Shown here piece by piece: positions 12,419 through 19,575 of a DNA stretch of 22,616 nucleotides; position 1 is the first letter of the stretch, and each line of letters opens with the position of its first letter. This DNA comes from a virus. The notes beneath the pieces are model-generated. The model saw only the letters and a program-made list of their open reading frames with translations. It had not been told where the DNA came from and ran no database searches. A program made the translations under genes and the position numbers. The stretch spans positions 1 through 22,616 of IMG/VR virus record IMGVR_UViG_3300031963_012204; one strand, given 5' to 3'.

Positions 12419-13422
12419 CTGCAACCCTCGTCGCAGCGCCGGTGCTGCACCTCACACCCCAGGCCCTGCCGATCCTCCCCCGGGAGGCCTACGACAACCT
12501 CCCCGGCTGGAACGCCAGCCTCCTCAAGCTGGCACTGAGCCGCACCCCAGCCCACGCATGGGCGGCATACCGGGATCCGAACCGGCCGCCGCAGTTGAAC
12601 AAGCCAACCTTCCTCGTCGGCAGCGCATTGCACGCGATGTTGCTGGAGCCGGAGGACTGGCCGAATCAGTTCATCACGATCCCGGCTGATGCGCCGAAGC
12701 GGCCGACCGAGAAGCAGCTGCAGGATGGCGCCGAGTCGAAGCCCGGCACCAAGATCCGCGAGGCCTATGAGGATGCCCATCGCCGGCAGCGCTGGTGGCT
12801 GGAGTTCGATGCCAGGGCCGCCAGCGCCACGGTGCTGAGCCAGGGTGAATACGACCTCGCGCTCGCCCTGAGCCAGGCGGTGCAGTCTCACCCCGGACTG
12901 GCGCCGTTCTTCGGCTCGCAGTTCCGCCACCTGAACGAACTAACCCTGACGTGGTTCGATCCTGTGACGGGCCACCGGTGCAAGGTGCGGATCGACGCGC
13001 TCCGGTTCAACGGCAGCGAGCTGCGCGTCCTGGATCTCAAGAGCGCCGCGGATGCCGGCCCGGATCCGTTCGGGAAGTCGGCCGCGGGCTTCGGCTACGT
13101 GCTGCAGGGTTCGTTCTACACCGACGCCGTGGACCAATGCCGCGATGCGATCTGCGAACTGCTGGGACTGTTTACTGGTGCGCTGGACGGGATTCCGATC
13201 GTGTTTGAGTTCGTGGCGATCGAAAAGGAAGTGCCGGCGCCGCAGTTTATCGGCCGGTACTTCCTGACGGATGACCAATTGCTGATCGGCCGGCAGTTGT
13301 ACCGGAAGGCGCTGCAGATGGTGGCCGCTGCCCAGGTGCTGGATTACTGGCCGGGTTACGACACAGCGCCGCAGCCGTTGCAGTTGCCGGCGTGGTGGGT
13401 GCGGCAGATGGAGGCAGCATGA
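12415..13422 (+). CDS. RecE/exonuclease VIII-like PD-(D/E)XK nuclease
   Basis: A 335-residue nuclease resembling the C-terminal exonuclease domain of RecE. It has VGSALHAMLLEP (68-79), then the active site, RIDALRF with Asp194 and LDLK with Asp207 and Lys209, and the QxxxY helix GSFYTDAV with Gln231 and Tyr235. These are the expected metal-binding and catalytic residues of the PD-(D/E)XK fold, and all are present. It would resect dsDNA 5' to 3', making the ssDNA that RecT anneals. The start at 12415 is the ATGA of the previous gene; an in-frame earlier start would overlap that gene. E. coli RecE has a long extra N-terminus that is absent here. Confidence 0.88.
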   Translation: MTATLVAAPVLHLTPQALPILPREAYDNLPGWNASLLKLALSRTPAHAWAAYRDPNRPPQLNKPTFLVGSALHAMLLEPEDWPNQFITIPADAPKRPTEKQLQDGAESKPGTKIREAYEDAHRRQRWWLEFDARAASATVLSQGEYDLALALSQAVQSHPGLAPFFGSQFRHLNELTLTWFDPVTGHRCKVRIDALRFNGSELRVLDLKSAADAGPDPFGKSAAGFGYVLQGSFYTDAVDQCRDAICELLGLFTGALDGIPIVFEFVAIEKEVPAPQFIGRYFLTDDQLLIGRQLYRKALQMVAAAQVLDYWPGYDTAPQPLQLPAWWVRQMEAA

Positions 13423-13562
13423 CCAGCCCCCAACTCCCCAAGTTCCGCCCCGACCCGCCGACCCGGCTGGTGTCGGTGTCATCCCTGCGGAAGCTGCACT
13501 GGCTGATGAATGTGGCGATTGCGCTACAGATTGTTCAGCTCTTTACCTACCTGATCCGATGA
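13419..13562 (+). CDS. Small membrane peptide
   Basis: A 47-residue protein with a Pro-rich N-terminus, MTSPQLPKFRPDPPTRLV, and one hydrophobic C-terminal helix, HWLMNVAIALQIVQLFTYLI, so a single-pass membrane anchor is likely. ATGA overlaps at both ends link it to the nuclease and the next gene. No family recognised. Confidence 0.5.
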   Translation: MTSPQLPKFRPDPPTRLVSVSSLRKLHWLMNVAIALQIVQLFTYLIR

Positions 13563-13786
13563 CTCTATTCAAGGCCAAAGTGCAGCGGGATTATGACCCT
13601 CCCGCCCAGGAACTTATCGATGCGTATGAGGGCGCCGTGGGATCCACGGGGCCTGGTGCCAATCCGGCCAGTATCGCGGCGGTGCTGAGCAAGCTGGTCG
13701 GCAACCACACGACCTGCCACAAGTCATCGCCCGAGCCATTCATTCCGGTTCGCGCTGTGATCACACTTATCCAGGGGTTGAAATGA
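13559..13786 (+). CDS. Small hypothetical protein
   Basis: A 75-residue soluble protein, MTLFKAKVQRDYDPPAQELI at its start, with a helical middle (NPASIAAVLSKLVGNHTTCH) and no zinc-like cluster. ATGA overlaps on both sides. No domain recognised. It could be a small replication or packaging accessory protein, but nothing in the sequence tells which. Confidence 0.55.
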   Translation: MTLFKAKVQRDYDPPAQELIDAYEGAVGSTGPGANPASIAAVLSKLVGNHTTCHKSSPEPFIPVRAVITLIQGLK

Positions 13787-13890
13787 GCACACCAGACCAA
13801 GGGCCGCAGTGCCCGCCGGTGCCTGATTACGTGTCCCAGTTGTTCTGGACATCCTTCGAGGACAGGTCGACCCCCAACCAGCCGGCGTAG
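13783..13890 (+). CDS. Very small hypothetical protein
   Basis: A 35-residue ORF, MSTPDQGPQCPPVPDYVSQL then FWTSFEDRSTPNQPA, linked to the preceding gene by ATGA and ending TAG two bases before the next ATG. Pro-rich, with no recognisable feature. The coupling supports it weakly. Confidence 0.4.
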   Translation: MSTPDQGPQCPPVPDYVSQLFWTSFEDRSTPNQPA

Positions 13891-13892
13891 AG

Positions 13893-13967
13893 ATGCTGAA
13901 GCTGCCGTTCATCCCGATCCCCACGGCAACCAACGGTTACAACGATCACACCTTTGTCTTCACCTGA
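13893..13967 (+). CDS. 24-codon ORF between coupled genes
   Basis: The ORF encodes MLKLPFIPIPTATNGYNDHT and four more residues. It begins two bases after the preceding TAG, and its TGA shares a base with the next ATG. It may be a real peptide or simply fill the spacing in a coupled mRNA. Confidence 0.35.
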   Translation: MLKLPFIPIPTATNGYNDHTFVFT

Positions 13968-14401
13968 TGGCTTTCTACTTCACTACACCGCTCTACGAAA
14001 AGCGCGGCCGGCGGTATTACTTATGGGGCAATGGCGAGCACTGGGATACCCAAACCGACGCCATGCGGGCTGGCACCTGTCGTCTTGTCTATTGCCCCGA
14101 ACCTGGTTTATATCGCTATCGCTACGACGTAAGTCCCGACACAGCAGCGTTTCTAGCTGCAGGTGAGATCGCCCGCCGTGCCATGGAGGAAGCGATGCAC
14201 GAAAAAGCACGATCAGCCACGGCCATGTCTCGGGCGGTTCCATGGACGCCAGAACAGACGCGCTTGATTCAGCAGTTTGAGCGCGACATGAACGCCACAG
14301 GAGCGTTTCTCCCTACCCACTGGCTGCAAAGCACACCCCGCGACATTGCGCAGGCTGGAATTGACGCGGTGCGCCGTGTGCATGAAGAAATGGCGCCATG
14401 A
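13967..14401 (+). CDS. Hypothetical protein
   Basis: A 144-residue protein beginning MAFYFTTPLYEKRGRRYYLW. The N-terminal half is beta-rich with many aromatic residues (GLYRYRYDVSPDTAAFLAAG), and the second half is helical and charged (MEEAMHEKARSATAMSRAV, TRLIQQFERDMNATGAFL). It starts on the TGATG of the previous ORF and ends ATGA with the Cys-rich paralogue. No family recognised. Confidence 0.65.
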   Translation: MAFYFTTPLYEKRGRRYYLWGNGEHWDTQTDAMRAGTCRLVYCPEPGLYRYRYDVSPDTAAFLAAGEIARRAMEEAMHEKARSATAMSRAVPWTPEQTRLIQQFERDMNATGAFLPTHWLQSTPRDIAQAGIDAVRRVHEEMAP

Positions 14402-14598
14402 GCCTGCTGAATGACGTGAGGCGGTGTGCAGGCAACTGGTACCTAAAACGTGCCGACCCCGTCTACCCACCGGTAAAGGTATATTCCAATCAGTGTTGCG
14501 ACTGCCAACGCCGCACATCCCCCGGCGGTGAGGACACCCCCCACATGCCGCCGCCCGATTTCGTGGACGGCGTTTGCCCCTCTCGCATTGCACCATGA
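14398..14598 (+). CDS. Small Cys-rich protein, paralogue of the 1828-2079 gene
   Basis: A 66-residue protein, MSLLNDVRRCAGNWYLKRAD, with Cys at 10, 33, 34, 36 and 60. It shares MSLLND..RCAG, CxxCQRRT and PGG with the 83-residue protein at 1828-2079, so the two are diverged duplicates about 12.5 kb apart. It keeps the four Cys positions of a likely zinc site, plus one extra. ATGA overlaps link it to both neighbours. No function is known; the shared motifs show that the Cys arrangement is conserved. Confidence 0.65.
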   Translation: MSLLNDVRRCAGNWYLKRADPVYPPVKVYSNQCCDCQRRTSPGGEDTPHMPPPDFVDGVCPSRIAP

Positions 14599-14828
14599 CT
14601 GACACCCCCCGCTCCCTTTCGCCCGCCGCGCAGGCGGTCAGCGCCGCGATAGAGGCCAGCTACGAATACGGCGGCCTTTTGGACGCAAGCTGCGCAGCGC
14701 GGATCGCAGCAGCCGCCCTCCGCGCTGCGACGGATGCCACTGAGCAGCCCCAATACAACTTTTCCTACGTCTGCGACGCCAGCGAACTTCGCGCCATCGC
14801 CAACGAACTCGATCCTCACCCCCAATGA
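14595..14828 (+). CDS. Small phage-type hypothetical protein
   Basis: A 77-residue helical protein starting MTDTPRSLSPAAQAVSAAIE. SPAAQAV... followed by an ARIAAAALRAATDA helix resembles a small family I recall from cyanobacterial and phage genomes, of unknown function. It ends with a helix ASELRAIANELD that looks like the same kind of unit. ATGA overlaps on both sides; ATG 14595 is chosen over an in-frame 14574. Confidence 0.6.
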   Translation: MTDTPRSLSPAAQAVSAAIEASYEYGGLLDASCAARIAAAALRAATDATEQPQYNFSYVCDASELRAIANELDPHPQ

Positions 14829-14947
14829 ACACCACCTGGCAACTCACCGCCGCATCACCAGCGCTTCCGCGTGTGCAATGGCTATTTATCCCGGCTCGAT
14901 CCGGCTCTCTGGCAGGGTTTTGGATCCTCGCAACTGTGATGGCATGA
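14825..14947 (+). CDS. Small membrane-associated ORF
   Basis: A 40-residue ORF, MNTTWQLTAASPALPRVQWL then FIPARSGSLAGFWILATVMA, hydrophobic at its C-terminus. ATGA overlaps link it to the genes before and after it. It may be a membrane peptide, but the short length makes this uncertain. Confidence 0.4.
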   Translation: MNTTWQLTAASPALPRVQWLFIPARSGSLAGFWILATVMA

Positions 14948-15216
14948 CCACCCCACCCCTCGACCGTCCGCCGCTGTGGCGCCTCATGGCCGACGCCTAT
15001 GCCGAGGCCACGGATTCCACCGTCCGCGATTTTGATGTCATCGCCACAGGCAACGCCGCCGAGATCCGCGCCTTGGCGGACGCCGTGGTGCCGGAGGAGC
15101 CGCTAGGCGAGTTCACCACTGCGCTGGCCACATTCAAAACGGTGGAGCGCAACCAACGCCAACGCATCCGCGCCCTGCTGATCGCCGAGGCCGAGCGGGC
15201 GGAGGAGGGGCGATGA
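14944..15216 (+). CDS. Hypothetical helical protein
   Basis: A 90-residue protein, MTTPPLDRPPLWRLMADAYA, rich in helices (GNAAEIRALADAVVPEEPLG, ERNQRQRIRALLIAEAERAE). The first helix has the ADAYAEATD type of sequence also seen in small cyanobacterial and phage proteins. ATG 14944 is chosen for its ATGA overlap; an in-frame start at 14734 would overlap two other genes. No function known. Confidence 0.58.
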   Translation: MTTPPLDRPPLWRLMADAYAEATDSTVRDFDVIATGNAAEIRALADAVVPEEPLGEFTTALATFKTVERNQRQRIRALLIAEAERAEEGR

Positions 15217-15362
15217 CCCCACGCATTGCTGCAGCCCTTGCACTGGTTCTTGCCCTTCAGATCACAGCCGCCGCTTGGTGGCTGCCGCAGAAGTGGCAAG
15301 CGTGCCAGAAGCTCTACGACAACCACCCAGCGCAAGTGTTCTGCCTCCTGTCCTCAAACTGA
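15213..15362 (+). CDS. Small exported or membrane protein
   Basis: A 49-residue protein with a signal-like N-terminus, MTPRIAAALALVLALQITAA, then AWWLPQKWQACQKLYDNHPA and a second Cys near the end. An Ala-x-Ala site could be cleaved, leaving about 27 exported residues with two Cys able to form a disulfide. The ATGA overlap with the previous gene supports it. No family recognised. Confidence 0.5.
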   Translation: MTPRIAAALALVLALQITAAAWWLPQKWQACQKLYDNHPAQVFCLLSSN

Positions 15363-15387
15363 GTCCGTCATCTGGGAACCCTGAACC

Positions 15388-15774
15388 ATGAACCTCGACA
15401 CCCTCGCCCAGCTTCACGCGAACCACTGCGACCGCGCCGATGGTTATGCCACCTCGACACATGCCGGAGTTGCTGCAGTGCTGCGGGAGGTTGCGAATGA
15501 TGCCCGGGACATGGCAGCCGGCGACCTGACCATGTTCGCCGCCAAGCTCGACAAACTCGCGATGGCCCCGATGACGTATCCCACGATCACCACGCTGCCG
15601 ATCAGGGACGGCACCCAGGTCTATCGGGTTGAGATCCCGGGGCTGAGGATTGAGCACGGCCAGGCATGGCAGGCTGAGGCACTGTTTCAGCAGCAGGCCC
15701 ATGCACTGGGGATTGAGTTGCCGGCGGAGTGGTTTGAGCGGCGGCTGGGGGAGCGGTCGAGGCCGGCGGCATGA
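15388..15774 (+). CDS. Hypothetical protein
   Basis: A 128-residue protein starting MNLDTLAQLHANHCDRADGY. The first half is helical (GVAAVLREVANDARDMAAGD), and the second half contains a beta segment (TQVYRVEIPGLRIEHG) and another helix. It is separated from the previous gene by 25 bases, one of the few gaps in the operon. It ends ATGA with the next gene. No family recognised. Confidence 0.6.
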   Translation: MNLDTLAQLHANHCDRADGYATSTHAGVAAVLREVANDARDMAAGDLTMFAAKLDKLAMAPMTYPTITTLPIRDGTQVYRVEIPGLRIEHGQAWQAEALFQQQAHALGIELPAEWFERRLGERSRPAA

Positions 15775-15995
15775 CCCGCGCCCGCTGGGAGGAAGCCGAT
15801 GACGGCCAGCAGAAGCCGGTCATCGATCGGATCCACACCCTCCCCCTTGAGGACCGGCCCAGCCTTCTGCATTGCGCTCAGCTCACGTGCTGGTGCTCGC
15901 CACGGCTGGACCCTGACGACCCGGCCATCGTGCTGCACCAGGCGATGACGCCCGCCCAGCAGGGCTGGGTGCTGATCGGGAAACTGGACCCATGA
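15771..15995 (+). CDS. Small hypothetical protein with a CxxxxxCxC cluster
   Basis: A 74-residue protein with Cys in CAQLTCWC near residues 36-43 and a nearby His, then PAIVLHQAMTPAQQGWVLIG. The Cys cluster could bind metal, but no fourth Cys or clear His completes a site. ATGA overlaps on both sides. No function can be named. Confidence 0.55.
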   Translation: MTRARWEEADDGQQKPVIDRIHTLPLEDRPSLLHCAQLTCWCSPRLDPDDPAIVLHQAMTPAQQGWVLIGKLDP

Positions 15996-16129
15996 CCCCA
16001 ACCGACTGGGAGAACGTCGCCCGCTGCGCCAAGGAACGATCGCTGAGCTGCTACGACATCCGCCGCAGCTGGGACGAGTGGGAGTCCTGGCAGGCGGCCC
16101 AAGCGCTCAGCGGCCGATCGCCGTTCTAA
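15992..16129 (+). CDS. Last gene of the + strand operon, small hypothetical protein
   Basis: A 45-residue, Trp- and Arg-rich helical protein, MTPTDWENVARCAKERSLSC followed by DIRRSWDEWESW. Its start resembles the 57-residue protein at 2266-2439. Its TAA (16127-16129) overlaps the TAG of the opposing endolysin (16126-16128), so the two convergent transcripts overlap at their stop codons with no terminator between. No function known. Confidence 0.55.
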   Translation: MTPTDWENVARCAKERSLSCYDIRRSWDEWESWQAAQALSGRSPF

Positions 16130-17286
16130 GCCTTCACCGCCGGGCACGTGCCCATCCCCCAGTCCACATACAGATCCCGAGGGTCAGTGTCCCGCAGCCA
16201 CCTGATCAGGATCTGCAGATCGGAGATGGATCGCATCCCCACGCACCCCGCCGTGCCAGGGGTGGTGCCGTGGTTGGCGTCGTAGTGGGCCTCGATCGCG
16301 CTCCGCCGCGTCGTGCCCGGCGCCAGGTAGGTGAGCGGCACCGACGCCGGCCCCAGCCCTGCCCCCCAGCTCGCGCTGTAGTTGTCCTGGCCGCCGGCCC
16401 ATGCGATGTTCTCGATCCGGTAAAGCCCTTCCGGTAGCGGCTCCAGGCTGCCGGCACGCGAGGCAGCACCGGTGCGGAACTCCTGGGCCCGGGGTGCGCC
16501 AGACACCACCAGCAGATGATCGACCACCCGGCCAGCCTTCACATAGGCGAGCTTCAGCAGCACCAGGCCGCGGCCATCCATCGTGCCGGTGCGGGTCAGT
16601 CGCAGATGTGGCGCACTGGTGGGCGACGCCACCAGCTGGCCGCTGCCGGTGTCCATGGGCGCCTTGCCGATGAACAGCGCCACCTCCGCCGCACGGCGCC
16701 GGGTCAGGCCCGGCAGCGGCTGATCCCCTGCCTTGTTCCAGCGGGCCAGTTCCTCCCTGGCCACGGTGTCGGGATCTTCGCCAGCGAGGATGCGACGGCG
16801 GAAGGTGCTGGTCTCGACGGCGCCGGTGCCGACGTTGAATGCCCAACTGATGACGGCAGCCTGCCGATTTGCCGGCCAGCCACGCATCGGCGGGAGCACT
16901 TCGAACAGGCGGAGGGCGATCTGCTCCACGTGGGTGCGCAGCAGTTGCTCGGCTTCGGCCGCATTGATCTGATCACCTTCCCGCACCGGGCGGCCCTCTA
17001 TCCTGGTGGACCCGTAGCCGATGGTCCACACGCCAGCCGGGCAGCGGTAAGCCTCAAGGCGCAGTCCTTCAAACTCGCGGATGATCGCCAGTGCCGCCGG
17101 CATCCAGTCGGTCACCTTGCCGGATTGGGACCAGGTGACGAACCATGACCGGTCGCGCCGCATGGCGGCGGCGTAGCCGTTGGCCCGGAGGTCGGCCTCA
17201 AGCTCGCCGATTGCCGCGAGCTGGTGAGGCAGTCCGCGGTAGAACCGGAACAGTTGATCGAGAGTGATGGGCGCGGGGTTGCTCAT
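16126..17286 (-). CDS. Modular endolysin: GH24 lysozyme with a YkuD-like C-terminal domain
   Basis: A 386-residue lysis enzyme. After an N-terminal segment of about 60 residues (possible wall-binding or anchor) comes a T4-type/phage lysozyme domain with Glu73, eight residues, Cys82, five residues, Thr88 (EFEGLRLEAYRCPAGVWTIG), the catalytic triad layout of phage lysozymes. The domain runs to about 210. From about 225 to the end there is a second domain with His334 and His339 ahead of GTAGCVGM, Cys348, similar to the HG..GCxxM pattern of L,D-transpeptidase (YkuD) folds. There is no signal peptide, so release would need a holin. It is the last gene of the minus-strand arm. Confidence 0.85.
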   Translation of the reverse strand: MSNPAPITLDQLFRFYRGLPHQLAAIGELEADLRANGYAAAMRRDRSWFVTWSQSGKVTDWMPAALAIIREFEGLRLEAYRCPAGVWTIGYGSTRIEGRPVREGDQINAAEAEQLLRTHVEQIALRLFEVLPPMRGWPANRQAAVISWAFNVGTGAVETSTFRRRILAGEDPDTVAREELARWNKAGDQPLPGLTRRRAAEVALFIGKAPMDTGSGQLVASPTSAPHLRLTRTGTMDGRGLVLLKLAYVKAGRVVDHLLVVSGAPRAQEFRTGAASRAGSLEPLPEGLYRIENIAWAGGQDNYSASWGAGLGPASVPLTYLAPGTTRRSAIEAHYDANHGTTPGTAGCVGMRSISDLQILIRWLRDTDPRDLYVDWGMGTCPAVKA

Positions 17287-17287
17287 C

Positions 17288-17557
17288 TCAGCGGTTCCGC
17301 AGGCTCACAGGCCGCGCCGCCCGGCGAGGATCAAACAGCCCCGCGATCGCATCGACCTCAGCAAGCGTCGGAGCGATGCCGGTCCGCTTGGTGACGGCTT
17401 GAACGATGAGCGCTTCGATCACCACCGGCGCCGACTGGCTGATCAATTCGCCAGGCAGCCGCCGATCGATCTCGCGGAAGATTTCAGGCAACACGCGCCG
17501 CAACACCGGCCGGATTGCCAGACGCAGCAGGAAACGGGCAACAGATGACAGGTTCAT
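17288..17557 (-). CDS. Hypothetical protein upstream of the endolysin
   Basis: An 89-residue protein, basic and amphipathic at its start (SSVARFLLRLAIRPVLRRVL), then PGELISQSAPVVIEALIVQA and a helical GIAPTLAEVDAIAGLF. The basic, amphipathic N-terminus could bind a membrane. It ends one base before the endolysin ATG region and begins with an ATGA overlap. Position between membrane proteins and the endolysin makes a lysis role possible, but it is not shown. Confidence 0.6.
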   Translation of the reverse strand: MNLSSVARFLLRLAIRPVLRRVLPEIFREIDRRLPGELISQSAPVVIEALIVQAVTKRTGIAPTLAEVDAIAGLFDPRRAARPVSLRNR

Positions 17558-17859
17558 GTTCCAGCGGGGGCGAGGCCCATGTTGTGAAGGTGTGCGCGAT
17601 AGCTGGCCAGGATTTGATCAACGTATGGCGCCAACTGATCCGGATTGGTGGCATCAATGGCGAGGATCGCCGGGGTGTCTTCCGGTTCAACGTCGAGGTC
17701 TGTTTTGAATCCACAGAACCCGTGAAGGCGTTGCTGAGCTTGGAATCCTGAAACCCCTTCGATCAGCTCAAACGGAAATCCCCACCAAGACTGATCGGGA
17801 CAACCTGTGAGCTCCAGGATTTCGGATTCACCCCATGCGATCAGTACCGGCTGGGCCAT
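17554..17859 (-). CDS. Hypothetical protein of the lysis region
   Basis: A 101-residue acidic soluble protein, MAQPVLIAWGESEILELTGC, with a middle rich in aromatic residues (SWWGFPFELIEGVSGFQAQQ) and DATNPDQLAPYVDQILASYR near the end. No membrane segment or known motif. ATGA overlap with the next gene, and three bases from the previous one. Function unknown. Confidence 0.6.
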   Translation of the reverse strand: MAQPVLIAWGESEILELTGCPDQSWWGFPFELIEGVSGFQAQQRLHGFCGFKTDLDVEPEDTPAILAIDATNPDQLAPYVDQILASYRAHLHNMGLAPAGT

Positions 17860-17862
17860 GGC

Positions 17863-18186
17863 CTAGGAGCGGTTGTCTTCAGTGTTCCCATCGTCTCGAA
17901 TAAACCTGCCGGATTCGTCACGCTTGCGCGGTGACTTCCGAGAACCATGCAGATGTGGGTTTTTTGTCCAGTAGCCGCCCCATGCGCTGAGCACTGACGC
18001 GAACCCTGCGACCACTGCGGGAACACCGATCTGCAGGGTTTCCCGGCACTCGCCACGCTTGATCCGAAAGCTGTAGCAGTCGCCGATCATGAACAGGGCA
18101 ATGATCGCAGCGCTGATGCCGGCTACGACACCACCGCCTGCAGCAGCGGGCGCATAGCTTGGCGGAGTCCTGTCAGGAGTGTTCAT
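17863..18186 (-). CDS. Two-pass membrane protein, holin candidate
   Basis: A 107-residue protein with two predicted membrane helices, about 18-36 (GGVVAGISAAIIALFMIGDC) and 52-72 (LQIGVPAVVAGFASVLSAWG), and a long basic, hydrophilic C-terminus (SRKSPRKRDESGRFIRDD). Size, topology and the position upstream of an endolysin without a signal peptide fit a class II-like holin. No strict family signature is visible, so this is inference. The start overlaps the upstream gene by ATGA. Confidence 0.65.
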   Translation of the reverse strand: MNTPDRTPPSYAPAAAGGGVVAGISAAIIALFMIGDCYSFRIKRGECRETLQIGVPAVVAGFASVLSAWGGYWTKNPHLHGSRKSPRKRDESGRFIRDDGNTEDNRS

Positions 18187-18455
18187 GGCCGGCGTAGTGC
18201 GTCGCGGACTGGTGCGGCAGCCATGAGGAGCAGCTGCTGCTGTCGTGGTGTGGGCTGATAGCCCTGGACTGCCGCGAGCCGGCGGTTCATGCAGTCACTG
18301 CAGGCGGGTGAGCACTTGCCAAGACATGGGCCAGTGTGACGAATGACGTAGCCGAGGTGGAATGCCAGGCGGGGATCAGCAGCGATGACGCGGATCGTCG
18401 CGGCGACCGTGCCAACGGTGAGCCTGGCCAGCTTGAGTGCGTGGCGTGGTGTCAT
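18183..18455 (-). CDS. Small Cys-cluster protein
   Basis: A 90-residue protein with a dense Cys motif, CLGKCSPACSDCMNRR, that is C-x3-C-x3-C-x2-C, preceded by a helical N-terminus (RHALKLARLTVGTVAATIRV). Four Cys in 12 residues could bind zinc or an Fe-S cluster, or form disulfides. It is co-translated (ATGA) with both membrane neighbours. No family recognised, and its presence in a lysis region is unexplained. Confidence 0.6.
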   Translation of the reverse strand: MTPRHALKLARLTVGTVAATIRVIAADPRLAFHLGYVIRHTGPCLGKCSPACSDCMNRRLAAVQGYQPTPRQQQLLLMAAAPVRDALRRP

Positions 18456-18709
18456 TTGGTCAGATCGTGATAGAGCCGCTTTTCAATGTCATCAACCCGG
18501 CGGTTGAGCCTCACATATTCGCCTTTGATCACCTCCTGATTGCTCAGGATCTGCTCCAGTGTTGGTGGCAACTTGAACACCATATAACCGACGCCGCCGA
18601 ACATGCCGAGGACAGCGGCGCCAAGAACAAGGCCGGTGACGTTGGTAGTGACGGTCGCCCAGTTGATGAGGGCTTTGGAGTCGTCGGTCACGTCAAGATC
18701 GGACTGCAT
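18452..18709 (-). CDS. Membrane protein with coiled coil (holin/hemolysin XhlA-like candidate)
   Basis: An 85-residue protein with a single hydrophobic segment about 22-48 (VTGLVLGAAVLGMFGGVGYM) and a C-terminal heptad-like stretch (LEQILSNQEVIKGEYVRLNR, then VDDIEKRL). Small coiled-coil membrane proteins of this size accompany endolysins in many phages (XhlA/holin-antiholin type), but here the order is membrane then coil, the reverse of XhlA. A spanin-like or antiholin role is possible. It overlaps the following gene by ATGA. Confidence 0.6.
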   Translation of the reverse strand: MQSDLDVTDDSKALINWATVTTNVTGLVLGAAVLGMFGGVGYMVFKLPPTLEQILSNQEVIKGEYVRLNRRVDDIEKRLYHDLTK

Positions 18710-18736
18710 CGTTCTGTTGCAGTTTTCCGGGGTCGG

Positions 18737-19507
18737 TCATGGGATGGCAGCAGCGATGGCGTCTATCAGGGTGGTGACGCGGGAGTTAAGTGTCGCCAAC
18801 GCCAGCGATTCCCCGATGCTGTAGAACGAGATGCGCGCGTTACTGAACACTGCCGTCCCGTCGCGGCAAAAGAGGAAGATTGAAGAGTTGGCGGGTGCGT
18901 TACTCGTAAGGCTTAGAGTGTTGTTAGACCCGTTTACCCTGGCCGTGATAGAGCCTGATGCGCTTCTGCTGGCGCCGCGGAAACCCAGCGAGGATGCCGT
19001 ACTCGCTACCGCTGCTGTGGCTGTATTGCTAAGTGAGAAATTGGAGTTACCGTTTGATGTGTCAGAGGCAATCTGAGAACTTCCTGGCGTGGCGGCTGTC
19101 GTGGTACCCATGTGGATGCCAGTTGCGCTCGGGGCCACAGATATAAAGACACTTTGGTGCCTGTTGTTCTGAGGATCGGCGTTGTTGTTGCGGTTGGTGT
19201 TAAGGTACTTGCTGCTGCCGTTGCCGAGCAATCCGGTTTCCCGGTTGTAATCGCCGCTTACAAAGTTCACGTTCGTGGGCGCAGTGCCCACCAGCGGCAC
19301 TAGGGCGCCGGTCAGCGTGCGGGCCCCGGCCAGGATGCACGAAGCCTTGATGGCGCTCCAGATGCCGTCCGCCTTGCAGCCGACAACGAAGGCGTTGATG
19401 GCGTTGCGAACGCCTGTCTCCAGCGCCTGGCCATCGGCTGCTTCGACCGCCGCGATGTAAGCGGCGGCATCCGTGTCAAACACTTTCCTTCTATCGACTA
19501 AGATCAC
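18737..19507 (-). CDS. Tail fibre / lectin-like virion protein
   Basis: A 256-residue protein from GTG 19507, with GGAG seven bases upstream. The N-terminal part (AYIAAVEAADGQALETGVRN, KADGIWSAIKASCILAGART) belongs to a type I recall from phage tail proteins; the middle has GDYNRETGLLGNGSSKYLNT and NRNNNADPQNNRHQSVFI, typical of a concanavalin-like fold; the C-terminal third is Ser/Asn/Thr-rich. It probably binds host surface sugars. An in-frame ATG at 19588 would add 27 residues and overlap the upstream gene by 17 bases. Confidence 0.72.
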   Translation of the reverse strand: MILVDRRKVFDTDAAAYIAAVEAADGQALETGVRNAINAFVVGCKADGIWSAIKASCILAGARTLTGALVPLVGTAPTNVNFVSGDYNRETGLLGNGSSKYLNTNRNNNADPQNNRHQSVFISVAPSATGIHMGTTTAATPGSSQIASDTSNGNSNFSLSNTATAAVASTASSLGFRGASRSASGSITARVNGSNNTLSLTSNAPANSSIFLFCRDGTAVFSNARISFYSIGESLALATLNSRVTTLIDAIAAAIP

Positions 19508-19575
19508 GCGCCGACTCCGGTTTGCACGCCCCGTCGCTGGCGGGATCCATGGCGGGGCGAGGCGTTGTCGGTCAT
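19504..19575 (-). CDS. Linking mini-ORF before the fibre gene
   Basis: A 23-codon ORF, MTDNASPRHGSRQRRGVQTG and three more residues. Its ATG forms ATGA with the upstream stop, and its TGA forms GTGA with the fibre GTG start. It is basic and unlikely to fold; it may only carry ribosomes to the fibre start. It is redundant if the fibre starts at ATG 19588. Confidence 0.3.
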   Translation of the reverse strand: MTDNASPRHGSRQRRGVQTGVGA

